From the NCBI GenBank assembly GCA_937901435.1, contig CALGTJ010000415.1:1-13171 (forward strand): a stretch of DNA of 13,171 bases. The letters are read 5' to 3'. The notes beneath the pieces are model-generated. The model searched no databases. It was not told the origin of the DNA and saw only the letters and a list, made by a program, of their open reading frames with translations. Each line of letters starts with the position of its first letter. Positions within the stretch are counted from its first letter, which is position 1. Shown here piece after piece: positions 1 through 6,689 of the stretch. This DNA is from an uncultured Rhodobacter sp. GTDB lineage: Bacteria; Pseudomonadota; Alphaproteobacteria; Rhodobacterales; Rhodobacteraceae. Made by a program: the position numbers and the translations under genes.

Positions 1-16
1 TGCAAATGCTTAAATA

Positions 17-34
17 TTGCGCTCTGACGCGCAA
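17..34. promoter_or_regulatory. Inverted repeat TTGCGC-N6-GCGCAA (possible operator or end hairpin of an upstream gene)
   Basis: Bases 17-22 (TTGCGC) and 29-34 (GCGCAA) form a perfect 6-bp dyad around a 6-base centre. It lies about 130 bases before the first gene. No run of T follows it on the plus strand, and the minus side is AT-rich without a clear U-tract, so it is not a convincing terminator. It could be an operator or chance. The rest of 1-160 holds three spaced TTGTC motifs (118-122, 132-136, 141-145) but no promoter I would defend. Confidence 0.2.
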
Positions 35-160
35 GTAACCGCTTTTGGGCGTCAAAACCTTTGATCCTTGCGATTTTCAGTCAAAAAAAGGGGATGAGCG
101 GGCCAAAATTAACCACATTGTCACTCTTAAATTGTCTAACTTGTCACCGGGGGCCGAAAT

Positions 161-703
161 TTGAACGGCTTAGTCATGTTGCTTGCACCGATAGACACTT
201 TTCTTGCGCTCGTCAGCCTGCTTGTCCTTTTGGGGTCAATGCTGGGGTCTGGGTTCATGTATCTCGCACGGGATGAGACCGACCATGTGCCGCGCGGCGC
301 GTCAAAATATGGCGATGACTGGCGCGGCCCGCGTCAGAACACAACGCTGTACAAAACCAACCCACCAGCACAGGCCAGCGGCGCAGGGCGCCTTTTGGGG
401 GTGGCGTGGATCACCGCAGTAGGTTTTGTGGCTGGGTTCGTCGCAATCTTTTCAATGCAAAGCCCTTGGCCCATTCAAACCGACCTGAGGCATCTCGCCG
501 CCAGCCTGCATTGCAGCGCGGCCGACCTCCTTGACCTACGTCAGGCGCAAATCGGCCAGCCTGGGTATCACCCCCGCCTTGATCCGGATGGCAACGGCAT
601 CGCCTGCGACATCGCGCCAGTCGAGATTGCGCAAATCCCTGCCGAATTGACGCGATCCTTGTCGAACGCCTCGCTGGTTTGGCCAACGCAATCAAAGCAG
701 TAG
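161..703 (+). CDS. Membrane protein with C-terminal excalibur calcium-binding-like motif
   Basis: A 180-residue protein with two hydrophobic helices, about residues 13-36 and 79-98, then a C-terminal segment with C118, the stretch GQPGYHPRLDPDGNGIACD (132-150) and C149. The pattern Cys, GQPGY, DxDxNGIAC(D/E) is the excalibur signature: a Ca-binding-like loop (D141, D143, N145) closed by a cysteine pair. If the two helices insert as a hairpin, both ends share one side of the membrane; topology and role are not known from the sequence. The chosen start is TTG at 161, preceded seven bases earlier by GGGGG (149-153). ATG at 176 is an in-frame alternative with a poorer ribosome site and loses only five residues. 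It stands alone, converges with the sulfotransferase-like gene with a 12-bp gap, and shows no link to the glycan genes. Confidence 0.8.
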   Translation: MNGLVMLLAPIDTFLALVSLLVLLGSMLGSGFMYLARDETDHVPRGASKYGDDWRGPRQNTTLYKTNPPAQASGAGRLLGVAWITAVGFVAGFVAIFSMQSPWPIQTDLRHLAASLHCSAADLLDLRQAQIGQPGYHPRLDPDGNGIACDIAPVEIAQIPAELTRSLSNASLVWPTQSKQ

Positions 704-706
704 CAA

Positions 707-728
707 CATCGCGTGTCACGTGGCGATG
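707..728. terminator. Possible shared hairpin between convergent genes
   Basis: CATCGC (707-712) and GCGATG (723-728) pair as a 6-bp stem around a 10-base loop that contains CACGTG. It sits exactly where the excalibur gene (+) and the sulfotransferase-like gene (-) meet, and its distal arm lies in the last codons of the latter. There is no U-tract on either side, so intrinsic termination is not shown. Confidence 0.2.
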
Positions 729-1612
729 AAATTCACACCTGACATGCGCTCGATTTCATACACGTCGTCCTCGTAGCGTGCCGTGATCTCGTCGATCAGG
801 TCCGGGGTCCAACCGGGCAGGTCAATGTCTTCTTCTAAAGCGTCATCCATGGCAAATTTATCCAGAAACGCCGCGAAAACCCGCCGTCTCTGGATTTCAT
901 GCTGGGGATTATGGGTCGAAAGATAAGTTTTCATCCGCGCGAACCCGTCATCGGTCATAATCGATTTGAGCAATTCGAACTCACCCGCCAAGGCGATATC
1001 CGGGTCCGCGTCGGAAATTTCCCGCAAGACCGTCGGCCAGATCAACGGCGTGTCCTCGTTACACCAGACGGTGATTGGACAACCGGGATTGAAAGTCTGA
1101 ATGTCTTTGATCACCTCGCTCCAGCGCATGTTGCGGGGGTCTACACCACTGACAAATTCGTCGTAATTGTCCGTTTTGGCCAATTTCATCGCCGCGGGCA
1201 CAAAACTGGCCGGGTTGCGGATCGACAAAAAGAACTCGCAGGGATTTTCCGGAAATAGATAGCGCAGCCAAGTCGTACGCGGCGCGGTCTTGGAATAGAG
1301 GCGCGAATTGGCAAATATCCAGCGCGGTTTGGACAGGAAGTCCTCGTGCCCCATAATCACCCGCTCTGTCGGATAGCCCATCAAGAGCGTTTCAAACAGC
1401 TCCTGCTGTTCGGCCTCTGGCATTGGTTCGCCTTGATATTTCTGGATAATATCCGTCAACAACGTCCGATATCTTCGAGGGCGCGGCACAATGATCTTAC
1501 GCTTGTTAAGGTCATCGCCATTCACCATCAAAGACCGGATCAACAGGCTTTCATCGGTGCAATGCACGCCCAAATGGTACACAAAAGTGATTGCCGGACT
1601 GCCGAATTTCAT
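716..1612 (-). CDS. Sulfotransferase-like protein with degenerate PAPS loop
   Basis: A 298-residue protein from ATG at 1612. A GGAGG 11 bases upstream (1624-1628) supports this start over an in-frame ATG at 1657, which has no ribosome site. The N-terminus, FVYHLGVHCTDESLLIRSL (10-28), keeps the shape of a sulfotransferase strand-loop-helix (HxGxxKxGTxxLQ in the family) but has Cys and Asp where the loop Lys and Gly belong. FFLSIRNPASFVPA (127-140) resembles the 3'-phosphate-binding strand and helix (IRNP...S). No signal peptide or membrane helix is seen. It lies 93 bp downstream of the 756-aa glycosyltransferase on the same strand, so it may be the last gene of that operon or have its own promoter. 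The assignment rests on fold-like motifs only. With the key Lys missing, PAPS binding is doubtful; it may be inactive or use another ligand. Confidence 0.55.
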   Translation of the reverse strand: MKFGSPAITFVYHLGVHCTDESLLIRSLMVNGDDLNKRKIIVPRPRRYRTLLTDIIQKYQGEPMPEAEQQELFETLLMGYPTERVIMGHEDFLSKPRWIFANSRLYSKTAPRTTWLRYLFPENPCEFFLSIRNPASFVPAAMKLAKTDNYDEFVSGVDPRNMRWSEVIKDIQTFNPGCPITVWCNEDTPLIWPTVLREISDADPDIALAGEFELLKSIMTDDGFARMKTYLSTHNPQHEIQRRRVFAAFLDKFAMDDALEEDIDLPGWTPDLIDEITARYEDDVYEIERMSGVNFIAT

Positions 1613-1623
1613 TAGCCTGTATG

Positions 1624-1628
1624 CCTCC
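1624..1628 (-). promoter_or_regulatory. Ribosome binding site GGAGG deciding the start at 1612
   Basis: On the minus strand GGAGG precedes the ATG at 1612 by 11 bases. The spacing is somewhat long, but the upstream ATG at 1657 has no Shine-Dalgarno-like sequence before it. Confidence 0.5.
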
Positions 1629-1705
1629 AACCTGCGCGGATCATATCGCCGTAACATTACTGTGAAATTAACTAATACGCAGGCGGCCCGGACGCAACCA
1701 ATGCT

Positions 1706-3976
1706 CTAATCCGCCGCCCGCCCGTCTGGTGGTCCTGTGTTGAAAAAGAAATTCGGCGGCAGACTGGGATCAAAGACCCGATCCGGCACCACACGCGGAC
1801 CATGCAAAAAGACATTCATGCCGAAATGACGGTGCATACGGGACAGTTGTTTCATCCGCTCTCCGCTTAGCGTCTCATAAAGCGCGCGGTAATCGGGTTG
1901 CGCCTGCAAATGTGCAATCTTGGCACGATGGGCGCTGACACAGGCCTCGTGCAGCGCGCCGATCTCGGGTAAAGCCTTGAGATCATTGATCCCTTGTTCC
2001 AGCGCAAAGGCGTGGCGCTGGATTGACAGGTCGCTTTCATCATTGTTGTTCATGCGAAACCAATAGGCCTCGCCCTGATCGCGCGACACATGGTTCACAC
2101 GGCCCCGATCCCGCTTGACCAAAAAGCTCTCGACACTGCGCACCGCATAATGGTTCAGCGTCACAAGGTCGTAGCCATAGCTGTCGACCCCGCTGCGCCA
2201 GCCTTCCTTGTAAAACCGCGCGGGCATCGGCTGGCCGGACCCGTTGACCCACAAAGGCGTGCCCCCCAGATAGCCGCGCGGGCGGTGCACGCCGATCCCT
2301 TTGAACAGGCCCTGATTGCGAAACAGCGTCTTAAAGCCCCAGGCCTGATGCGGACGCCGGATCAGATGCGGCGCGCAGCGGGTGAATTGTTCGACAATCG
2401 GGCGATCCTCGAAAGCATCCACATCGCAATTGCCAAACAGCCGCCACGTCAACGAGATAAGGCCCGCCTCGCCCACCGCGTCGTAGAGATCGGGCAAACG
2501 GCCCCCACCCACATGGACGTTGATGAATTCATCCACATCCATAGAGATGATCCAGCCCGCGTTTTGCACAAGCGCCTCATCATCAGCCGCCAAAAGCGCC
2601 GATTGTTGCGGCTTGCCACCGGTCTCGCGAAACGGATTGTCACGCCGCTGAACGATCCCACAGGCCTGCAACGCGTCCAGCAGCGCGTCGGTGCCATCGT
2701 CGCAATCGTTTGTATAGACCAGAAAATCATCGACCCCGATCATCCGGTGATAGGCCAGCCACTCTAGAATGAACGGTCCTTCATTTTTCATGCAGGTGAC
2801 AATCAGGGTGCGCCCGGTTGGCGGTGCCTGGGGTGTAAGTTTCGCAAGGACCTTGCGTTCCGGCGGGTTGACCGGGCTGTGACCAAAGACCTCTGCCGCG
2901 CGGATCAGCAAGCGTTTGTCCAGTTCCAACAGGTCCTTGTTGATCAATTCCGCAATCTCAGAGCCGGGAAACACCATCGACTGCGCCCGGTCATAAAGAA
3001 GAACCTCATCCGCAAGGATCGTGCCGCCCCCGACCCCCATCGGTGACAGGGTGACATCCTTGCCGACCCGCTTTGGCGCGATGGCCCAGCGATTGGGCGC
3101 GCGATTGCCCGGCACGGCGCGACAGATGTGATCGCCAAGCGCCGGGACCTCGCCACGCCGCACGCGCCATGGGAAAAGCATATCTCCCTGTAGCTGCACT
3201 ACACCCGTATGGGACTGGCGGCAGGCCTCGAAGGCGTCAATGCCATCCTCTGGCGGGCGCAAAATATCGCAGGCATCCAAGGCAACAACCGCCCCCGCAC
3301 GGGTCAGAAAACGCCATTTGAGCATGTCATAAACGCCCAACTGCGCCAGCGGCGACCGCCACGCGTCCGCCTGCCCCGCGCTGGTAGATTTGCTGCGTGG
3401 CGCAGTGGCCGGATCGCCAAGCGGCGGTGTCTCGGGCATGCCAAGCGGCAGATCGGCGGTGACCAGAATAACCCTTTTCAGTCCGTCCAGACCTGTCAGC
3501 GCCTCCTGCAACGCCGCGGCAAAGGCCGCACGTTCTGGCCCCGGCGCGGCGCGATCCAACAAAAGCAGCCCTTCGGCACAATGGTGGGTCACATGATAGG
3601 CCAGCCATTGCGCCACCTGTTCTGCCGTCTCGCCGTGGCGCATGGCCATCAGGACGTTGAGGTCGTCAAACAGCATGTTTTCGGGGCTGGCAGTCTGAAG
3701 CTCGATCGGTGTCCCGCCAAGCTGCAAAAGGACCGCGCCCTGTCCCTCTGGGGCCGTCCCGCTGGCGGTCAGATTGCCTGCGATCATCTCGAAAGACTGC
3801 AGCTGGCGGCTCGCCTCGGCGCCTCCGGTCAGCTGGTCTGTCGGCGTGCCCCGCACAAAACACACCCGCAGGGCGGTGCCAAAGGGCGTGGGCCAGCGCA
3901 ACGCATCGACGACGCCAACCCCGCCAAAAGATTGCGCACACAGGCTGCGGGTCTGAAAAATATCAGCCGTCCTCAA
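1706..3976 (-). CDS. Two-domain GT2/GT92-like glycosyltransferase with decayed N-terminal domain
   Basis: A 756-residue protein. The C-terminal half (about 388-640) is a complete Glyco_tranf_2_4/GT92-like domain: TCMKNEGPFILEWLAYH (394-410), TNDCDDGT (422-429), metal-binding DVDEF (480-484), WRLFG (511-515), IGVHRP (561-566), LNHYAVRS (607-614) and KRDRGRVNH (621-629). A helical tail (about 650-735) is shared with the 371-aa paralogue. The N-terminal half repeats the same motifs in order but eroded: MRHGE...QWLAYH (112-128), LLLLDRA, VALDACDI (231-238) at the DxD position, and NRWAIA (295-300). This suggests an ancient tandem duplication with one dead copy. The start is a TTG overlapping the upstream stop in TTGA (3976-3973), with AAGGA five bases before, so translation is probably coupled to the 347-aa gene. 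Expected role: transfer of a sugar from a nucleotide donor in the cytoplasm; donor and acceptor unknown. Confidence 0.85.
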   Translation of the reverse strand: MRTADIFQTRSLCAQSFGGVGVVDALRWPTPFGTALRVCFVRGTPTDQLTGGAEASRQLQSFEMIAGNLTASGTAPEGQGAVLLQLGGTPIELQTASPENMLFDDLNVLMAMRHGETAEQVAQWLAYHVTHHCAEGLLLLDRAAPGPERAAFAAALQEALTGLDGLKRVILVTADLPLGMPETPPLGDPATAPRSKSTSAGQADAWRSPLAQLGVYDMLKWRFLTRAGAVVALDACDILRPPEDGIDAFEACRQSHTGVVQLQGDMLFPWRVRRGEVPALGDHICRAVPGNRAPNRWAIAPKRVGKDVTLSPMGVGGGTILADEVLLYDRAQSMVFPGSEIAELINKDLLELDKRLLIRAAEVFGHSPVNPPERKVLAKLTPQAPPTGRTLIVTCMKNEGPFILEWLAYHRMIGVDDFLVYTNDCDDGTDALLDALQACGIVQRRDNPFRETGGKPQQSALLAADDEALVQNAGWIISMDVDEFINVHVGGGRLPDLYDAVGEAGLISLTWRLFGNCDVDAFEDRPIVEQFTRCAPHLIRRPHQAWGFKTLFRNQGLFKGIGVHRPRGYLGGTPLWVNGSGQPMPARFYKEGWRSGVDSYGYDLVTLNHYAVRSVESFLVKRDRGRVNHVSRDQGEAYWFRMNNNDESDLSIQRHAFALEQGINDLKALPEIGALHEACVSAHRAKIAHLQAQPDYRALYETLSGERMKQLSRMHRHFGMNVFLHGPRVVPDRVFDPSLPPNFFFNTGPPDGRAAD

Positions 3977-5016
3977 GAGGATCCTTCTGAACGGGGAACC
4001 TGCTGATAACGTTGAATGAGTTCGCCAACAACCGACCGGGGCAACGGCACGCTTGTCGCCGCCAACAACAGACGCCCATAGAGTTTCAACGACGCCTCAT
4101 CGCGCAGGATCGCCTCGAAGCTGGCGTGGTGATGGGCGTGAGCAGCCGCGTGCAGATCGCGCAAGCCGTGTATCTTAACCATCTGCGACAGCACCTCTGC
4201 CGTCCCGGCCTCAAACCGAGTGATAGAGGTGTCTTCGACCGTATTAAAGTTGCGCTCGACCCAATAGGTCAGGTCAATCGGCTTGCCCCATCGGTTGGGC
4301 AGCCCGCGCGCGCGTTTGACCATAAAGCTTTGCGCAGAGCGCACGGAATAATGGTTCAACTGCACAAGATCCGCGCTCTCGGGCATTCCAAACAAGGTCA
4401 GTCGATGTTCGGCAGCCGCAAATTCTGCGGGCATTTGCGCACCAGCGCTATCGCGCCAGACGGCAGTCCGATCCTTTTTCAGGCGTGGGCGATGCACGCC
4501 AATCTGGCGAAACGGACCTTTTGCGCGGAACAGCGTTTTAAACTGGCGCGCGCCGACCGGATAGTCGCATCCCAAAGGCGCACAGCGGGTAAAGGTCTCG
4601 CAGGTCGGCCTGTCCGTCAGCCGCGCCTGCCCGTTGTGCCCGAACAAGCGCCACGGCAGGGTGATCGCATCGGCCTCGCCCATCTGCGCAATCAATTCAT
4701 CCAAACTCGCAAGCGGCGCCGTGAGATTAACGAATTCGTCACTGTCCACACAGAGGATCCAATCGGCTTTTTTGCGCAATGGATGATCCCACGCCGCCTT
4801 TAGGGCGCTCCATTGCACCGACTTTCCCGGCTCTGCCGGATTGGCAACATGTGTCACGCCAAAGGCCCCGAGAGCGTCCAGCATCACCTCCGTGCCATCC
4901 GCGCAATCATTTGTGAACAATAGAAAATCTGTCACACCGATGGATCGGTGATGGGCAATCCATTCCAGGATATGCGGACCCTCGTCCCGCAAGGCGGAAA
5001 CCAGCAAGATGGTCAT
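3973..5016 (-). CDS. GT2/GT92-like glycosyltransferase (347 aa)
   Basis: A compact single-domain member of the same family. It shows LLVSALRDEGPHILEWIAHH (4-23), FTNDCADGT (34-42), the metal/nucleotide-sugar motif VDSDEF (90-95), PWRLFG (121-126), GVHRPR (173-178), LNHYSVRS (220-227) and VKRARG (233-238), followed by a His-rich helical tail. All motifs expected for activity are present, so it is likely a working inverting-type transferase in the cytoplasm. It heads block A: its TGA overlaps the TTG start of the 756-aa gene by four bases. The ATG at 5016 is preceded by CAGG directly and by a more distant AGGGG, so the ribosome site is poor and initiation may be weak. It diverges from the DXD-GT/methyltransferase gene. 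Confidence 0.87.
   Translation of the reverse strand: MTILLVSALRDEGPHILEWIAHHRSIGVTDFLLFTNDCADGTEVMLDALGAFGVTHVANPAEPGKSVQWSALKAAWDHPLRKKADWILCVDSDEFVNLTAPLASLDELIAQMGEADAITLPWRLFGHNGQARLTDRPTCETFTRCAPLGCDYPVGARQFKTLFRAKGPFRQIGVHRPRLKKDRTAVWRDSAGAQMPAEFAAAEHRLTLFGMPESADLVQLNHYSVRSAQSFMVKRARGLPNRWGKPIDLTYWVERNFNTVEDTSITRFEAGTAEVLSQMVKIHGLRDLHAAAHAHHHASFEAILRDEASLKLYGRLLLAATSVPLPRSVVGELIQRYQQVPRSEGSS
3982..3986 (-). promoter_or_regulatory. Ribosome binding site AAGGA for a TTG start
   Basis: AAGGA lies five bases before the TTG at 3976, inside the last codons of the 347-aa gene. It is the main argument for initiating the 756-aa protein at a TTG within a TTGA overlap; the next in-frame ATG is over 60 codons in. 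Confidence 0.6.
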
Positions 5017-5077
5017 CCTGTTGCGCTACTGCCCCTGTCGTTCATTGCGTTTCTGCGACGCATTCGTGTTTCATTGT

Positions 5078-5093
5078 GTATTGTTTCCAATAC
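5078..5093. promoter_or_regulatory. Perfect palindrome in the divergent intergenic region
   Basis: GTATTG (5078-5083), TTTC, CAATAC (5088-5093): a 6-bp inverted repeat with a 4-base centre. On the minus strand the centre reads GAAA, a GNRA-type tetraloop if transcribed. It lies in the only intergenic region (5017-5128) shared by block A (minus) and block B (plus), 35 bases before the block B start, so it is well placed to act as an operator. A weak -35/-10 pair for block B, TTGTGT (5074-5079) and CATAGT (5096-5101) with 16-base spacing, would overlap it. The promoter call is tentative. Confidence 0.35.
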
Positions 5094-5115
5094 CGCATAG
5101 TTGCGAAAAAAGCAC

Positions 5116-5119
5116 GAGG
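5116..5119 (+). promoter_or_regulatory. Ribosome binding site GAGG deciding the start at 5129
   Basis: GAGG nine bases before the ATG at 5129. The open frame extends upstream to 5009, but the 40 extra residues are Cys/Phe-rich, unlike anything at the start of the paralogous domain, and would overlap the divergent gene. The 1097-aa paralogue aligns from this point (xxLWIGGSLS). Confidence 0.65.
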
Positions 5120-5128
5120 CAATGTGGC

Positions 5129-6664
5129 ATGAGTAAAGACTATGAAATCGGCGCGCTTTGGATTGGGGGCTCTCTGAGCTTTCTAGAGCAGTTGTGCCTT
5201 AAGTCCTTCGTCGATGCCGGACATCACGTCAAGCTGTTCACCTATGGTGAGGTCCAGCGCGTGCCGGACGGGATCGAGATCGTCGACGGCAACACGGTGC
5301 TGGAAACGCGCGAAACGCTGGTTCACAAGCGCACCGGATCGCCTGCGCTGCAATCAGACCTGTTTCGCTATCACCTGCTGGCCAAGAATGATCGCATGAT
5401 CTGGGCCGACACCGATGCCTATTGTGTCAAACCCTTTACCACGCCCAACGGTCATTTCTATGCATGGGAAAGTGCGCATCAGGTTAATGGTGGCGTGCTG
5501 GGCCTGCCGCAGGATAGCGAGACGTTGCGCGAATTGCTCGACTTTACCGCCGATGAATATGCCATCCCCGAATGGCTGCCTCAGGCACAACAGGCCGAGA
5601 TGCGCGCCGCCGCCGAGGCTGGCACACCAGTTCATTCCGGCGAGCAGGCATGGGGTGTCTGGGGGCCCCGCGCGATCACGCATTTTCTGCACAAGACCGG
5701 CGAAATCAAATATGCCCTGCCCCGCGAGGCTCTGTATCCTGTGTCCTTCAAGGATCGTCGTCTGATGCTAAGGCAAGACGGCAATGCAGAACGGTTTCTG
5801 ACGCCAGACACGTTCTCGATCCATTTATACGGGCGGCGGATGCGTCAACGTCTGGTTATGGTCGAGGGCGGAGAGCCGCATCCAGAGTCCCTGATCGGTC
5901 GGCTTTTGACCAAACATGACGTCAAACCCTCTGACGCCCCCCTGCCCCAACCGCCAAAGAAACCCGAACGCCTGACACCCGAAGACAGACGGGGGCGCGG
6001 CCAGCTGAACCTGACCGATCTGGCCGATGCGCACGGATCTGATCGCGGCTCTGCCCGGCATGGCTATACAGACCTTTACCACATGCTGTTCCAACCTCTG
6101 CGCCTGCGTAAATTGCACATCGCGCTGGTCGGGCTGGACGGTGGCGCATCTGTGTCCAATCCAGAGATTTGGGCGACAGAGGCGCAAAAGTCGCTAGAAA
6201 TGTGGTTGAGTTACTTTCCCAAAGCCCAGTTCACCTGTTTTGATCGCGCCCAAAAGGCCCCCCTCACAGATGAGCGTGTGCAGTATCATCAGGTCTCGCT
6301 AGAGGACGTGGACGAAATCGCAGACCTGCGCGACGACAGCTATGACATCGTGATGGATGACGCCACCCACGCCAGCCATCACCAGCAAAACGCGCTGCTT
6401 GCCCTGTTTCCCAAGCTGAATTCCGGTGGGCTTTACCTGATGGAAGACCTGCGCAGTCAGCCTGCGCCATTGGAAGAACAAGGTCTGGTCAAAACTGCGG
6501 CGTTATTTAATGGCTATCTGGAAACTGGAATTTTCGATCATCCAAAGGATGCAACAGCCGCAGATCTTAACGAGATGCGGGCCGATATATCAGGTTGCTT
6601 TGTCTTTCAGGCAAAGTTTCAAAAACATAGGCGCGATCAAATGCTTGTCCTGCACAAGCGTTAG
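5129..6664 (+). CDS. DXD glycosyltransferase fused to macrocin O-methyltransferase-like domain
   Basis: A 511-residue two-domain protein. Residues 1 to about 265 form a Gly_transf_sug (GT32-like) domain: ALWIGGSLSFLEQLCLKSF (9-27), SDLFRY (76-81), the DXD motif WADTDAYCVKPF (92-103) and WGVWGPRAITHFL (175-187). It aligns along its length with the N-terminus of the 1097-aa protein. After a Pro/Arg-rich linker (265-290), residues 298-511 resemble the MycE/macrocin O-methyltransferase family: LADAHGSDRG (298-307), HGYTDLYHMLFQPLR (311-325), MWLSYFP (358-364), FD372, IVMDDATH (407-414) and GGLYLMED (433-440). Family metal-type residues D410, D411, H414, E439 and D440 are kept, but the strand-1 LEIG SAM loop reads IALVGLDGG, so SAM binding is uncertain. 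It is first in block B; the hydrolase-fold gene follows after 25 bp. Likely role: glycosyl transfer coupled to methylation of the same glycan (inference). Confidence 0.82.
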   Translation: MSKDYEIGALWIGGSLSFLEQLCLKSFVDAGHHVKLFTYGEVQRVPDGIEIVDGNTVLETRETLVHKRTGSPALQSDLFRYHLLAKNDRMIWADTDAYCVKPFTTPNGHFYAWESAHQVNGGVLGLPQDSETLRELLDFTADEYAIPEWLPQAQQAEMRAAAEAGTPVHSGEQAWGVWGPRAITHFLHKTGEIKYALPREALYPVSFKDRRLMLRQDGNAERFLTPDTFSIHLYGRRMRQRLVMVEGGEPHPESLIGRLLTKHDVKPSDAPLPQPPKKPERLTPEDRRGRGQLNLTDLADAHGSDRGSARHGYTDLYHMLFQPLRLRKLHIALVGLDGGASVSNPEIWATEAQKSLEMWLSYFPKAQFTCFDRAQKAPLTDERVQYHQVSLEDVDEIADLRDDSYDIVMDDATHASHHQQNALLALFPKLNSGGLYLMEDLRSQPAPLEEQGLVKTAALFNGYLETGIFDHPKDATAADLNEMRADISGCFVFQAKFQKHRRDQMLVLHKR

Positions 6665-6689
6665 GGGCGCTGCTGCGTAAGAGGTAAGC

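Noticed and set aside
61..276. Small plus-strand open frame before the excalibur gene
   Set aside because: It overlaps the excalibur gene in another frame, has an unnatural Cys/Arg-rich composition and no family match.
1613..1657. Earlier start at 1657 for the sulfotransferase-like gene
   Set aside because: No ribosome site precedes it, and the 15 added residues are charged and precede the normal strand-1 beginning of the fold.
1613..1705. Independent promoter in the 93-bp gap before the sulfotransferase-like gene
   Set aside because: A TTGCGT hexamer is present, but the sequence 17 bases on matches a -10 box poorly; not reported as a feature.
3209..4803. Plus-strand open frames (3209-4006 and 4012-4803) opposite the two block A glycosyltransferases
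   Set aside because: Same shadow effect. They read as Arg/Gln/His-rich without motifs, while the minus strand has full conserved domains.
5009..5128. N-terminal extension of the DXD-GT/methyltransferase gene to 5009
   Set aside because: The 40 extra residues would overlap the divergent start, have no counterpart in the paralogue and lack a ribosome site; ATG 5129 has GAGG at good spacing.
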